From: Salinispora oceanensis
GTDB taxonomy: Bacteria; Actinomycetota; Actinomycetes; Mycobacteriales; Micromonosporaceae
Reading direction: 5' to 3'
Length of the DNA: 64,000 nucleotides
Assembly: GCF_000383575.1 (NCBI RefSeq)
Contig: NZ_KB911579.1
Location: 3,132,523 to 3,196,522 of the forward strand
In this document: piece after piece, positions 8,883 through 17,061 of the stretch
Numbering within the stretch: position 1 is the first letter of the stretch
How the letters are laid out: every line of letters starts with the position of its first letter
Notes under the pieces: generated by a model
What the model was told of the DNA's origin: nothing
The model's database searches: none
What the model saw: only the letters and a program-made list of their open reading frames with translations
Made by a program: the position numbers and the translations under genes

Positions 8883-9271
8883 GAAAATCCTTCCTGTACG
8901 CCTCGGTGTGTGAGCGGCGGTACCGGCTGGCCCTGGACAGTCCGGGATTTGAGAGGAAGACAGGTTCCGTGCAGAAGGGCGGTGGTGGAGAGTGCTTGGC
9001 GGGCCAGCCGGACCGCGCACATGAGGATATGGGCGCCTCGGCGAGGAACTAGCGTCACATCAGTGACCATTGCCCAATTAATGCAGATCGATGTCCTGGC
9101 GCGTCCGCTCGCCGCCGCGCCACCCGACGATACGAGAGGCCAGACGCTATGTCGCTGCCGTGCTGGTAAGGCAAATTCGACCGATTAGTTCCTCATCGCA
9201 CGTTGCGAAATGATACGTATTTTCATCACGGCTTGCCGCTTGACACGGCCGGTGGCTAACTCTAGGTCTTC
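8883..9271. other. Intergenic region, partly AT-rich
   Basis: Nearly 390 bases lie between the DUF4360 start and the DedA stop. No gene is supported. Around 9165-9240 the DNA is locally AT-rich for this genome. A chance TTGACA with a poor -10 partner at 9240-9268 points at no plus-strand gene. Confidence 0.5.
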
Positions 9272-9988
9272 TCAGTCGCGCACGCCGCCAGCGGGGGGTT
9301 CGCTATCCGGGCTGCCTTCCCCGCCGTGCGTGAGTGCCGCAGACTGCTGAACGAGCGGCGCGGGGGACGACTCCACCGCCCTGGCCCGCCGGCTCCGCAG
9401 CGCGAACACCACCAGTGCGAGGACGACCAGGACCACCAGGATCGCCGTACCCGTGTTGCCGATCACCGTCTCGATGCGTTCCACCGAGGCGCCGGCCAGC
9501 GCGCCGGCGAAGACGTAGAGCGCCGACCACATGTAGGCACCGGCCAGGGAGGCGGGAAGGAAGTGCGGGTAGGGCACCTTCGCCATCCCGGCCGTGGCCG
9601 GGGTTAGGGTGCGGACGATGGGCAGCAGCCGGGTGAGGAACACCGCCCACGCGCCGTAGCGTTGCAGTGCCACCATCGCGCGGTCCCAGTTCGCGGCGCT
9701 GATCCGGCGGCCGGGATAGGTGTTGCGCAGGCGGTGGCCGTACCGGCGGCCGAGGAGGTAGCCGATGTGGTCGCCGGCGGAGTTGGCCACGCCCACGACC
9801 AGGAAGAGGGAGACGAGGGCGGCTGGGCTGTCCATCGCGGCGCCGAGCACCAGGACGACGGTCTCCCCGGGGACGACGAAGCCGACGCCCAGCCCGGACT
9901 CGGCGGTGCCGAACGCGGCGGCGGCCAGGAGCACTGCCGGCATCGGAAGCTCGGAGAGGGTGTCCAGGACGCCGGCGATCCATGACAT
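9272..9988 (-). CDS. DedA family membrane protein
   Basis: The protein is 238 aa with four to five hydrophobic segments. It carries DedA hallmarks: FGTAESGLGVGFVVPGETVV near residue 30 and RLLPIVRTLTPATAGMAKV near residue 120, which form the re-entrant SNARE-associated core with essential acidic and arginine residues. DedA proteins act in the plasma membrane as lipid scramblases or transporters linked to proton-motive force. The tail (about residues 205-238) is charged and cytoplasmic. It appears monocistronic. Confidence 0.9.
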   Translation of the reverse strand: MSWIAGVLDTLSELPMPAVLLAAAAFGTAESGLGVGFVVPGETVVLVLGAAMDSPAALVSLFLVVGVANSAGDHIGYLLGRRYGHRLRNTYPGRRISAANWDRAMVALQRYGAWAVFLTRLLPIVRTLTPATAGMAKVPYPHFLPASLAGAYMWSALYVFAGALAGASVERIETVIGNTGTAILVVLVVLALVVFALRSRRARAVESSPAPLVQQSAALTHGGEGSPDSEPPAGGVRD

Positions 9989-10030
9989 TGCTTGACTCCA
10001 GGCTGATCAACCTAGCGGGTGCCGTCACGT

Positions 10031-10048
10031 CTTGTGCTCGAGCACGAG
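10031..10048. promoter_or_regulatory. Palindrome upstream of DedA
   Basis: GTGCTCGAGCAC (10034-10045) is a perfect palindrome. It extends with one wobble to 18 bp. It lies about 45 bases upstream of the DedA start and could be an operator, or the end of the lipoprotein transcript. Confidence 0.3.
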
Positions 10049-10175
10049 CGTACCGTCTCCGGGCGTTGCGGTAGGTCCCGTCCGAATCGGGCCCGGCGTC
10101 ACCGTCCGGTGTGACGACTCGCGTTCGCCTCGGTCGCCAACCGGGGGTGCCGAGCTGGGACTGGCCGGCGAGGCG

Positions 10176-10736
10176 TCAGGCGGGGGCGAGCTCGCCGTGG
10201 AACAGCTCCAGGTTCGGGAACTTGTATCGTTCTCGCATGGCAGCGGCCAGGGCAGCGGTCGGTTGGTCAACCATCACCGCCACGCCGGATCCGTCGTGGT
10301 TCAGCGCCACTGCCGCGACGGCCACTCCTTTCGACTTCCAGTACGGGATGTCCACCTTGATGTGGGTTGTCACTTCGATGAGGACGGGATGCGGAGGTGG
10401 TGCATCGGTGAAACTCAACGGGACTTCCGGGTGCCGAAGGCGCAGACTGGCGTCCAGGTCGTCAACCAGTGGCACGCGGCCGCGGTGGATCAGCAGCCCT
10501 CCTCCGTCGGTGCTTACGCCGTGGTACGAGTTGGTGGGGTAGGTCTGTTCGATGTCCCGGATCAGTAGGTCTCGCGGTGTGTCTCCGGAACTCGTCGAGG
10601 GCAGCGGCAGGAGTTCCCGGGTGTTGGCCGTTGTCGACCCTGCCGGTTGACCGAAGTCATCGGCTGCGGGTCCGGTGCACCCTGTTGCCGTCGCTAGGAT
10701 TCCGGCTGCGACCAGGCCAATTCGTAGCAGACGCAT
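10176..10736 (-). CDS. Lipoprotein of unknown function
   Basis: The protein is 186 aa. It begins MRLLRIGLVAAGILATATGC, a lipoprotein signal with the lipid-modified cysteine at residue 20, so it should be anchored outside the membrane. The mature part has a Ser/Thr-rich linker and then a compact domain (VLIEVTTHIKVDIPYWKSKG) that I do not recognise. It lies upstream of DedA on the same strand, but 187 bases apart, so co-transcription is uncertain. Confidence 0.75.
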   Translation of the reverse strand: MRLLRIGLVAAGILATATGCTGPAADDFGQPAGSTTANTRELLPLPSTSSGDTPRDLLIRDIEQTYPTNSYHGVSTDGGGLLIHRGRVPLVDDLDASLRLRHPEVPLSFTDAPPPHPVLIEVTTHIKVDIPYWKSKGVAVAAVALNHDGSGVAVMVDQPTAALAAAMRERYKFPNLELFHGELAPA

Positions 10737-10864
10737 GGCTCAGCCTAACCGCGAGCTGCCGTCAGAGGCCCACCTGCAAATCAGCCGGCCCTGTCGTCGC
10801 GACGCTTCACTCCGATGTCGGGAGGTCGTCTTCACCGGCGCTGACAGTGACAAGGTGGTCGCTG

Positions 10865-11701
10865 CTACGCGGTCAACTGTTCGTGGAAGAAGGTGACGGC
10901 CGCGCTGGCGAGGCGGGTGCGGATCCGATCCGCGTCCGGCACGTCCCGCACGAACACGTAGTGGCCGGCCGACGGGTCGGCGCAGTGCTCGGTGGCACCA
11001 GGAATCAGGGAGGCGTAGTGCAGTGCGTTGGTCTCGGCCGGGGTCTGGTCATCCTCGCCGGTCCACCAGATCGACACGGGCGTCGTGATGCCCCGCAGGC
11101 TGGTGGCGGTGAGTAGTTGGCCCTGTGCCGGGCAGATGAGAAGACCCGCGGTCACGCGGCGGTCAGCGTAGTCGTCGCCGGACTCGGCGATCCACGCGGC
11201 GATGGCATCGGCACCGATCCGGTCGGTCAGTTCGTCGATCAGCGTCGGGTACTCCGGCGGTGACGGCACCGTCACTCGTCTGGTGGCGATAGCGCCGAAC
11301 ATGTCGGCGTCGATTCGTGCGCCAAGCAGCGCGGCGGCGGTGTAGCCGCCGAGCGAGAAGCCGGCGACGCCAACGGGACCACCGTCGGCGAGGTGGTCCA
11401 GCACCACCGAAAGGTCCTGGGGTCGGTCCCACCACCGCGCGAAGGCTTCGGCATGGTAGCCGCCACGATGGCTGTTGCCGTGATGATCGACGCCGATTAC
11501 CCGTAGGCCAGCCGAGGCCAGTGGCTCGGCCAGCCAGGACAGGTCGAGTGCGCAACCGCCGGTGCCGTGCGAGAGCAGGACGGTGCCACCGGTCGTCGCG
11601 CCGGCTGCCGGCCACACGTAGGTCACGACTGGCCGTGGACCGTCCGTACCCCAGGCTCCTCGTCGGGGATCTGTCAGCACGCGGACGTCCGGTGAGGCCA
11701 T
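10865..11701 (-). CDS. Alpha/beta hydrolase (dienelactone/PAF-acetylhydrolase-like)
   Basis: The protein is 278 aa without a signal peptide. HGTGG at 45-49 forms the oxyanion region and GFSLGG at 114-119 holds nucleophile Ser116. A later Asp (WWTGEDDQTP) and the His of PSAGHYVFV complete a catalytic triad. The family includes predicted dienelactone hydrolases and platelet-activating-factor acetylhydrolases. The substrate is unknown. Neighbours are on the same strand but widely spaced. Confidence 0.8.
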   Translation of the reverse strand: MASPDVRVLTDPRRGAWGTDGPRPVVTYVWPAAGATTGGTVLLSHGTGGCALDLSWLAEPLASAGLRVIGVDHHGNSHRGGYHAEAFARWWDRPQDLSVVLDHLADGGPVGVAGFSLGGYTAAALLGARIDADMFGAIATRRVTVPSPPEYPTLIDELTDRIGADAIAAWIAESGDDYADRRVTAGLLICPAQGQLLTATSLRGITTPVSIWWTGEDDQTPAETNALHYASLIPGATEHCADPSAGHYVFVRDVPDADRIRTRLASAAVTFFHEQLTA

Positions 11702-11890
11702 ATCGAAAACTATGGCAGGGGCCCGCCAACGCCCAGGTCCGCCGCTCAGGACGAGCTATCGGTGGGCGACGTCGGACGGCCCGGTCGACAGCAGCGGCTG
11801 GGTAGCCCGGGCCGGTGGCTGTTCGTGGCGTCCACGGAGACCCCGCGGGTGGCGACTCTGGGATGGGGCGCGACAGCGACCTCATCAGAA

Positions 11891-12673
11891 TCAGTCGAAC
11901 GTCTTGGCGACCCTCTCATAGGGATCGGCAGAAACGCTCATCGACCCTCGGAATGGGTCGTCGACCCGCTCGACGACGAATATCAGCAGGGAAATCATGG
12001 CCGCGGTCGCGGAGACTAATACCAGGGAGCCGTGCCGGGTCCGGGTCGGGATGAGGCAGGACAGGAAGATGATGAACACACCGCCGGCCAGGAGCGTGAA
12101 CCAGAGCGTCGGGGGGAGAGCGGCGGTGCTGAAGGTGCTTCGGATCTGGCGGGATTTGCTCCAACCCTCGAACTCTGACTGGGCAAGGCCACTCAGCTCC
12201 TGCTCCTTGTCAGAATTCGGCGTGAAATTCAATAGGGTGCGCCAGATCCGTTCCTCGAGTTCGCGGTCGCCGTCCACCTCGTCGCCGCGTTGGTAGCTCG
12301 GCCACGCTTCGTTGACCATGTAGTCGACATACTCGTTCAACAGTCCCTGCAGCTCGCCGCGGGTGGGCTCCGGATACTCGGACACCACGTTGTGTAGCGC
12401 CTTCAGGTCCGCCGCCTCCGTTGCGACCGCCGCGCCAGCCTGCGAGTACGTCCCGTACACCGTCAGGGCGGTCAGGACGAGCAAGAGCGCGTAGAGGGTG
12501 CCGGTGACCGAGGTCGTGTGGGTGATGAGATCCAACCACTTCGGCTCAGCATCGGACAAGCGCTTGGCGCGGCCCCGCAGCAGCCAGATTCCCAGCGCGC
12601 CAATAAGGCAGAATACTGCCAAGAATATGAGGAAGATGAGCCAACCTGGCGCAAGATGGTTCCAGCTCCACAT
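11891..12673 (-). CDS. DUF4239 (bestrophin-like) membrane protein
   Basis: The protein is 260 aa. Two N-terminal membrane segments (GWLIFLIFLAVFCLIGALGI and VTGTLYALLLVLTALTVYGT), a soluble helical middle (about residues 85-180) and two C-terminal membrane segments give the DUF4239 layout. That family is compared with bestrophin channels, but its role is not established. A 9-bp hairpin lies 35 bases upstream of the start. Confidence 0.8.
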   Translation of the reverse strand: MWSWNHLAPGWLIFLIFLAVFCLIGALGIWLLRGRAKRLSDAEPKWLDLITHTTSVTGTLYALLLVLTALTVYGTYSQAGAAVATEAADLKALHNVVSEYPEPTRGELQGLLNEYVDYMVNEAWPSYQRGDEVDGDRELEERIWRTLLNFTPNSDKEQELSGLAQSEFEGWSKSRQIRSTFSTAALPPTLWFTLLAGGVFIIFLSCLIPTRTRHGSLVLVSATAAMISLLIFVVERVDDPFRGSMSVSADPYERVAKTFD

Positions 12674-12707
12674 GTGGCCACTCCCTGTCGCGGAAAATGA
12701 ATCCCTC

Positions 12708-12730
12708 GAAGGTTCACTAAGAACCTTCGC
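12708..12730. promoter_or_regulatory. Small hairpin or operator upstream of DUF4239
   Basis: CGAAGGTTC and its exact complement flank a 5-base loop, 35 bases before the start at 12673. It could be a leader hairpin or a dimer binding site; nothing else decides. Confidence 0.35.
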
Positions 12731-12922
12731 CTAATGCGCGCCACAGCGGCCGGCATCCGGTAGCCACCTGAAAAGGAGGTAGCCGGAGAAGATCGACGGC
12801 CGGCCGCCGTGCGGCGAGCGTAGGACTGGCATTCGGCGAGAGCAAGGACGTGGCCCGGTTACCGCTGGGCCGCGCGAGTCGCAGGGCGATAGCGCACCAG
12901 GGCGTGGCCGGTGCGGCCGCAC

Positions 12923-13126
12923 TTACCGCTGCGGGAACCCATCCTTCGTCTCGGCCAGGAAGTTCGCCCAGGCGTTATGGCCGAAGACGAGGGCCGGACC
13001 GTTCGGGTCCTTGCTGTCTCGGCATGCCACCGCGTCATCGAGCGCGGCGACTTCGACGCACTGGCCATTGGCGCTGGAACGGCTGCTCTTCTTCCAGGTT
13101 GCGTCGTTGAGGTAGCGGCGGATCAC
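12923..13126 (-). CDS. DUF397 protein
   Basis: The protein is 67 aa with the full DUF397 pattern: ATWKKSSRSSANGQCVEVA, then DDAVACRDSKDPNGPALVF and a final WANFLAETKDG. Its start overlaps the stop of the XRE regulator upstream (ATGA), so the two are co-translated. DUF397 proteins are paired with Scr1-type regulators throughout actinomycetes and behave like the partner of an antitoxin-like repressor. The molecular target is not known. Confidence 0.92.
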   Translation of the reverse strand: MIRRYLNDATWKKSSRSSANGQCVEVAALDDAVACRDSKDPNGPALVFGHNAWANFLAETKDGFPQR

Positions 13127-14010
13127 CCCGCACCACCTTTCTCTTTGATCTTGTGGATCTGGGCCTCGATCGCCTTGATTGAGCTGGTTGGGTCGAGTGC
13201 TGTGGCTTGCAGATGCTCGAAGGTCGTGGTGAAGCGACGAACATCGGCTTCGTGTTCTAGGAACAGGTCGCCGGCCATGCTGTCGATGTACACCAGCGCG
13301 GGGTCGGCTGGGTTGGGAAAGTCCATGATTACGAACGATCCCGGCATGCCGGCGTGCGCGCCGCTGTCGAATGGGATGACCTGGAGGGTGATGTGCGGCT
13401 GGGTTGCCGCCTCCGCCAACACCTCCAGCTGCTCGGCGGTGACCTTGGTGCTACCTACCTGACGGTGTAGCACCGCTTCATCGACGATCGTCCAGAGCCG
13501 GATTGGGTCCTTCTTGCGTAGCGACTCCTGGCGTCGGATTCGTGCCTCTATCCGGGCGTGGATGTCCTCTTCGGTCGCCAGTGGAAGGCCGGCTTTGATG
13601 ACCGCGCGGGCGTAGTCCTGGGTCTGGAGCAAGCCCGGTACGAACAGTGACTCGTAGTTGTGGACCGAGCGGGCTTCAGTCTCGAAGCTGATGTAGGTGG
13701 TGTACAGCTCGGGCAGCTCCGACTCGTACGTCTGGAGCCAGCCCAGCTGGGTGGCCTGCTGGGACAGGGCGATGAGTTCGCTGCGCTGGTCCTCGTCGGT
13801 GATCCCGTACGTGTCGAGCATCGCCATCAGGGTGCGCCGTTGCGGTCGGACCCGGGCCGTCTCGATGCGGTAGAGGGTGGCGGGGTTGATGCTGGTCTGT
13901 TCGCTGACCTCTTCGCGAGTGAGGTCAGCTTCGGTGCGGAGTCGGCGTAGTTCTGCCGCGAGCCGCCGGAGGCGCACGGTGGGTGGCTGCCGTCGAGCTG
14001 ACAACTCCAT
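13123..14010 (-). CDS. XRE regulator with DUF5753 (Scr1-type)
   Basis: The protein is 295 aa. A helix-turn-helix occupies about residues 15-70 (EEVSEQTSINPATLYRIETA). The DUF5753 domain follows from about residue 105 (YESLFVPGLLQTQDYARAV) to the C terminus (DLFLEHEADVRRFTTTFEHL). This is the Scr1 family, annotated as antitoxin-like regulators. It overlaps DUF397 by 4 bases. Such pairs occur in many copies per actinomycete genome and affect development and secondary metabolism in Streptomyces. The operator was not identified. Confidence 0.92.
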   Translation of the reverse strand: MELSARRQPPTVRLRRLAAELRRLRTEADLTREEVSEQTSINPATLYRIETARVRPQRRTLMAMLDTYGITDEDQRSELIALSQQATQLGWLQTYESELPELYTTYISFETEARSVHNYESLFVPGLLQTQDYARAVIKAGLPLATEEDIHARIEARIRRQESLRKKDPIRLWTIVDEAVLHRQVGSTKVTAEQLEVLAEAATQPHITLQVIPFDSGAHAGMPGSFVIMDFPNPADPALVYIDSMAGDLFLEHEADVRRFTTTFEHLQATALDPTSSIKAIEAQIHKIKEKGGAG

Positions 14011-14303
14011 GTCCCTTCACTCCTGTCGTAGCTCAGAGTGTGCCTGTGATGCGCATGCAATGTCCACCCGCGCTCGGTAGGTGATCTGAATGCGGAAGCA
14101 ACCCTTGCATTCCTGCTGCTGCGTGGGCAATATATGCATCAGCATCTCAGGCTGACGCGGTCGATGAAAGCCGCGAAATCGGCGATGGGTTCGCGTTCCC
14201 AGGGGCCCGCCGTCGGATCGGCCTCGGACGCCTCTCGGCGGAACGCAGCCGTCACCCGAAGCGAGCTGCGTCCTGCGGGAGGCCGAGTCAGGGAGGCAAC
14301 GCA

Positions 14304-14483
14304 GTGGTTCCATCCCTTGTCCTGGCCGCGGTAGCAGTGCTCGGGTTTGCCGCCGGACTGTTCCTGTTCAAGGTCAAGTCACGTTGGTGCCGACGGTGCG
14401 GGTCGGCACTGAACTGCCCCGACTGCGGCAGCCGCAGGTCACGTCCCTACCCGGGCCGAACCCAATGGACGAGTGAGCTGTGA
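14304..14483 (+). CDS. Tiny membrane protein with zinc ribbon, copy 1
   Basis: The GTG at 14304 is preceded by GGGAGG at 14291-14296. The 59-residue product has one membrane helix (SLVLAAVAVLGFAAGLFLF), then WCRRCGSALNCPDCGSR, a four-cysteine CxxC...CxxC zinc knuckle that should face the cytoplasm. A paralogue lies at 16649-16834 on the other strand. Both sit just upstream of copies of the same 133-aa gene, so the pair probably works together. Function is unknown. Confidence 0.6.
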   Translation: MVPSLVLAAVAVLGFAAGLFLFKVKSRWCRRCGSALNCPDCGSRRSRPYPGRTQWTSEL

Positions 14484-14525
14484 CCAACGCGCCGACCAGT
14501 TCCCAAGCCCGACCAGATCCCGTGT

Positions 14526-14951
14526 CCGAACGTGCCCGGAGGTAAGAACGTGAGCCTGCCCGACGTCGCTGCTGCGTTGAGAGACCTGCACGTCTCCGTC
14601 CACAAACAGCAGGAAATGGCCAAGGCCGTCATCCACGATGCCGAGAAGGTCCGAGCCGAATTTCGCGCCCTTACGGCGGGAGCCGCCAACCCCCTGGTCA
14701 ACCGTGCCCTGGGAAACTATGCCCGGGGGATAGTCAAACTCCGCGCCGGAGCATGGCTCCTCGCCCAAGCCGGAGGAAGCCTCACCGAGTACGCCCGCGT
14801 AATCGGTGTTCGCCTTCCGCAGCAACCTGCCGAAGGGGAGCGAAAGGCCAAGCCCTCTCCTGACAAGCGAAGCGACAAACCCGACCGTCGACGCAACCAG
14901 CGTCCATCCTCATTCGACCAGCCGAGGCCAGCCGGGAAGCCACCCTGTTGA
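14526..14951 (+). repeat. Duplicated module, copy 1
   Basis: The ribosome site and whole 133-codon gene here match 17038-17463 at roughly 85-90 percent by eye. Patchy matching continues past the stop into a relic of the converging gene. This is a segmental duplication about 2.5 kb apart in direct orientation. Confidence 0.8.
14550..14951 (+). CDS. Duplicated 133-aa helical protein, copy 1
   Basis: The start is the GTG at 14550 after GGAGG, supported by the same start in the paralogue at 17062. The N-terminal 85 residues are helical and nearly identical between copies (MSLPDVAAALRDLHVSV, then AKAVIHDAEKVRAEFRALT). The tail is charged and low-complexity (SPDKRSDKPDRRRNQRP) and may bind nucleic acid or another protein. 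No family is recognised. The paralogue converges on the FtsK-type operon, which suggests a link to that system. Confidence 0.7.
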   Translation: MSLPDVAAALRDLHVSVHKQQEMAKAVIHDAEKVRAEFRALTAGAANPLVNRALGNYARGIVKLRAGAWLLAQAGGSLTEYARVIGVRLPQQPAEGERKAKPSPDKRSDKPDRRRNQRPSSFDQPRPAGKPPC

Positions 14952-14990
14952 TCGTTCAACTGGCGGGGCGATGCCGGTGGCTGGCAGTGG

Positions 14991-15070
14991 TCAGCCACCA
15001 GTCTTCGCGACCCCCACGAGGTGCCTTCCGACGAAGTCCTCGGCCTGCCGGAGGTCGTCTTCATGGCGGG
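14991..15070 (-). pseudogene. C-terminal relic of the 205-aa FtsK-operon protein
   Basis: A minus-strand frame reads EDDLRQAEDFVGRHLVGVAK and stops at 14991. It matches the last residues of the protein at 17535-18152 (VDNLKQAGDLVGKHLVGVAK). Only about 25 residues remain before homology is lost. It shows that copy 1 of the module once also faced a gene of this family. Confidence 0.65.
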
Positions 15071-15264
15071 AACTGCGCCTTTCGTTGCACCACAACAGGT
15101 TCGGGTGTATCCGCACTCAAGCAGGGGACGACTACCCAGCGTGCTCAGACCTCTACCCGGAAGCCTCAGTGGGGCGCAGTCCGCCACTCAAACAGGCAGG
15201 GGCCGCTGCGGGGGTGCCTCAAATCGGGTTCGTCAAGGAATCGGGCTGCGTGCGGGAGGTGTCG

Positions 15265-15768
15265 GTGGGCAGTATGGCGGGGGTGCCGGATCTGCTGTGG
15301 GACGACGTCAAGGGCCTTTTCGATCCTGATCTGATGGGTGCGCTGCCGGATGTGTCCGTGGAGGATGCCTCGGTCGAGGACTGGCAGGCGGTGTTCGACC
15401 TGGTCAGGTTGACGGGCTGGACGTGGGAGTATTCAGTGGGCGGAGTCGCCGGGCCACTGCCGTCTGCGATGGAGGTGCTGTCGCGTCCCGCCGGTGCGGA
15501 GACGGTTGATCTGCGGGTCTGGCCGGTCCCAGGTGTGTTGGTGATCTTCCGTCCGATGTCTGCTGATGAGATTGACTTCGACGTCGACCTCCGTGAGCTG
15601 CAGGGCCAGGCTGGGGTAGACACCCTGTGTGGCTTCCTGGCCGCGATCGGTCGGCGACTGGGCAAGCCGGTGGTCATGACCGCCGAGGGTGACTATGGGA
15701 ACCCGGTGCTCGGGTTCGCCCCCGCAGCCGGCCGCGTGGTGCTGCTGGGGGAGCCACGGCTCAGCTGA
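15265..15768 (+). CDS. Hypothetical protein
   Basis: The protein is about 167 aa. The GTG at 15265 lies 6 bases after GGAGG; an ATG at 15274 is the alternative. The sequence is acidic at the front (LWDDVKGLFDPDLMGALPD), then has mixed strands (WTWEYSVGGVAGPLPSAMEV, VLVIFRPMSADEIDFDVDLR) and a conserved-looking end (KPVVMTAEGDYGNPVLGF). It has no signal or membrane segment. This looks like a small cytoplasmic protein of an immunity-protein-like size, but I recognise no family. Confidence 0.6.
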   Translation: MGSMAGVPDLLWDDVKGLFDPDLMGALPDVSVEDASVEDWQAVFDLVRLTGWTWEYSVGGVAGPLPSAMEVLSRPAGAETVDLRVWPVPGVLVIFRPMSADEIDFDVDLRELQGQAGVDTLCGFLAAIGRRLGKPVVMTAEGDYGNPVLGFAPAAGRVVLLGEPRLS

Positions 15769-15839
15769 CCGCGCTGACGGCTGCGGGATTGGTAGAGGGT
15801 GCGGTGAGGCGTTGGGGTCTGTGCTGAGCCATCTCCGGT

Positions 15840-15967
15840 TTGCAGACCAGGAAGATGACGTGTGGTGTCAACATAGGCTATCAAGGTAGCGCTGGTCAAG
15901 ACTCTAGCGCTACCTTGCTCGCCCAGGTTTCCTTGTGATGCAATGGCGGTTGCAGACCAGGGAGATG
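15840..15967 (+). repeat. 18-base direct repeat flanking the GntR leader
   Basis: TTGCAGACCAGGAAGATG at 15840-15857 recurs with one change at 15950-15967, where it includes the ribosome site of the GntR gene. The two flank the palindromic operator region, as if the leader had been duplicated. Confidence 0.6.
15882..15917. promoter_or_regulatory. Inverted repeat upstream of GntR
   Basis: CAAGGTAGCGCT and its exact complement are separated by 12 bases, about 53 bases before the GntR start. The motif TAGGCTATC overlaps its left edge (15874-15882) and is also the arm of the palindrome at 16879-16902. Both are likely sites for the GntR protein. Confidence 0.6.
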
Positions 15968-15969
15968 TA

Positions 15970-16206
15970 ATGCCCACTACCGCCAAGTGGGTGTGGTTGG
16001 CTGACCGCATCCGGGAACAGATCGCGTCCGGCGAGCTTGCGCCGGGGGCCAAACTGCCGTCGATGATGGAGTTCCGTCGTGATTACGGCGTGTCTCAGAT
16101 GGTGGTACGCAATGCCATACTCGTACTGAAGTCTGAGGGCTTGATCTATGGGGTTCCAGGTGTCGGGGTGTACGTCGCGGATCGCGATGATGCGCCGTCT
16201 GGTTGA
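15970..16206 (+). CDS. Minimal GntR-type regulator
   Basis: The protein is 78 aa. It consists almost only of the GntR winged helix (WVWLADRIREQIASGELAPG, LPSMMEFRRDYGVSQMVVRN, GLIYGVPGVGVYVADR), with no effector domain. Such short forms occur in actinobacterial mobile elements and regulate without a known ligand. The ATG at 15970 follows GGGAG. It probably represses itself and the divergent genes around 16.9 kb through shared TAGGCTATC motifs. Confidence 0.85.
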   Translation: MPTTAKWVWLADRIREQIASGELAPGAKLPSMMEFRRDYGVSQMVVRNAILVLKSEGLIYGVPGVGVYVADRDDAPSG

Positions 16207-16299
16207 TCGGCCACGGTGACGTCGATCGCTCCACGGGGTCAACGACGATGCTCGGGGCCGGCGAACGGGGGCGGGTGCCCTTCGACGTGTATTTCTCGG

Positions 16300-16563
16300 T
16301 CATCGGTCATCGGTCATCGGTCGCCGGGTGAACCAGGTCCCGGTCGAAGCTGTGGCGTTGACGGTCGTCATGCCGGGTCGGCGGCGAGGTAGACGTCCGT
16401 AGCGGGCGAAGGTTGCTGCGGCGGTTGCTCGGCCTGAACATGGTTCGGGTTGTCCGCACGTTACGCACCGACCGGCGATGCCCGTGACCAGGTGTCGATC
16501 CAGTTCTACCTGCGCGTGGTTGACCTGCTCCATCGCTGCCTGTGTCAGGTATGTGGTAGTCAT
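16300..16563 (-). CDS. Small cysteine-motif protein
   Basis: The protein is 87 aa. The first 40 residues form a likely helix (EQVNHAQVELDRHLVTGIAG), followed by RCVTCGQPEPCSGR, which may hold zinc, and then FARYGRLPRRRPG. I have seen similar small proteins in actinomycete accessory regions, but no function is known. A tandem GGTCATC repeat covers its 3' end. It is encoded opposite to the GntR gene. Confidence 0.6.
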   Translation of the reverse strand: MTTTYLTQAAMEQVNHAQVELDRHLVTGIAGRCVTCGQPEPCSGRATAAATFARYGRLPRRRPGMTTVNATASTGTWFTRRPMTDDR

Positions 16564-16648
16564 TTCGCGCCTGCTGGTTCAACGATGCCGCACCGACTGT
16601 GCGCTTCTGCGGCGCGGACCACTTGGCCCGCCGATGCCTTGGGCCTGC

Positions 16649-16834
16649 TCATGCAAGCGCACCTCCGCTCGCACCGGTAGCCGGTTTCGAGGTGCGGTAT
16701 CTGACGTCGCGGCAACCCGGGCAGTCCAGCGTGTCGCCGCAGGACGGGCACCATCGTTGGGAACGCTTGAACGTCCACATCCCGGCGATCCAGCCGAGAA
16801 GTGCGGCCCCCAGGGTGGCGATGGCGAGGGACAT
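16649..16834 (-). CDS. Tiny membrane protein with zinc ribbon, copy 2
   Basis: The protein is 61 aa. The ATG at 16834 follows GGAGG with an 8-base gap. One membrane helix (LAIATLGAALLGWIAGMW) is followed by WCPSCGDTLDCPGC, a four-cysteine zinc knuckle like that of copy 1 at 14304-14483. It is divergent from the 133-aa gene at 17062, and the palindrome at 16879-16902 lies between them, so the two are probably controlled together. Confidence 0.65.
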   Translation of the reverse strand: MSLAIATLGAALLGWIAGMWTFKRSQRWCPSCGDTLDCPGCRDVRYRTSKPATGASGGALA

Positions 16835-16878
16835 CGTTGGCAACCTCCTCATGGTTGCAGTGAGCGGCTTGGTCCAGT

Positions 16879-16902
16879 CCTAGGCTATCCTGATAGCCTA
16901 GG
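16879..16902. promoter_or_regulatory. Perfect palindromic operator
   Basis: CCTAGGCTATC and its exact complement are separated by 2 bases. It lies 45 bases upstream of the zinc-ribbon gene and 160 bases upstream of the 133-aa gene. The arm TAGGCTATC also occurs before the GntR gene at 15874-15882, so GntR is the likely binder. Confidence 0.65.
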
Positions 16903-17061
16903 TTCGGATCTGAGGTTACCGATGGAGCTCCGTTTTGGGAACCCGAACCGTGCCGGTGTTCACACTACGGACCACCCGCCGCTGCCCGTCCAGAGTTCAG
17001 CAACACCCGCCCACCCGCTGTCGGATCGATCCCGGGTCCGAACGCACTCGGAGGTAACAAC

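Noticed and set aside
9240..9268. TTGACA with a possible -10 element
   Set aside because: It points at no plus-strand gene and the -10 partner is poor. It is probably chance.
16297..16324. CRISPR-like short tandem GGTCATC repeat
   Set aside because: Units are only 7 bases without spacers and lie in the end of a small gene. It is simple slippage. No CRISPR array occurs in the window.
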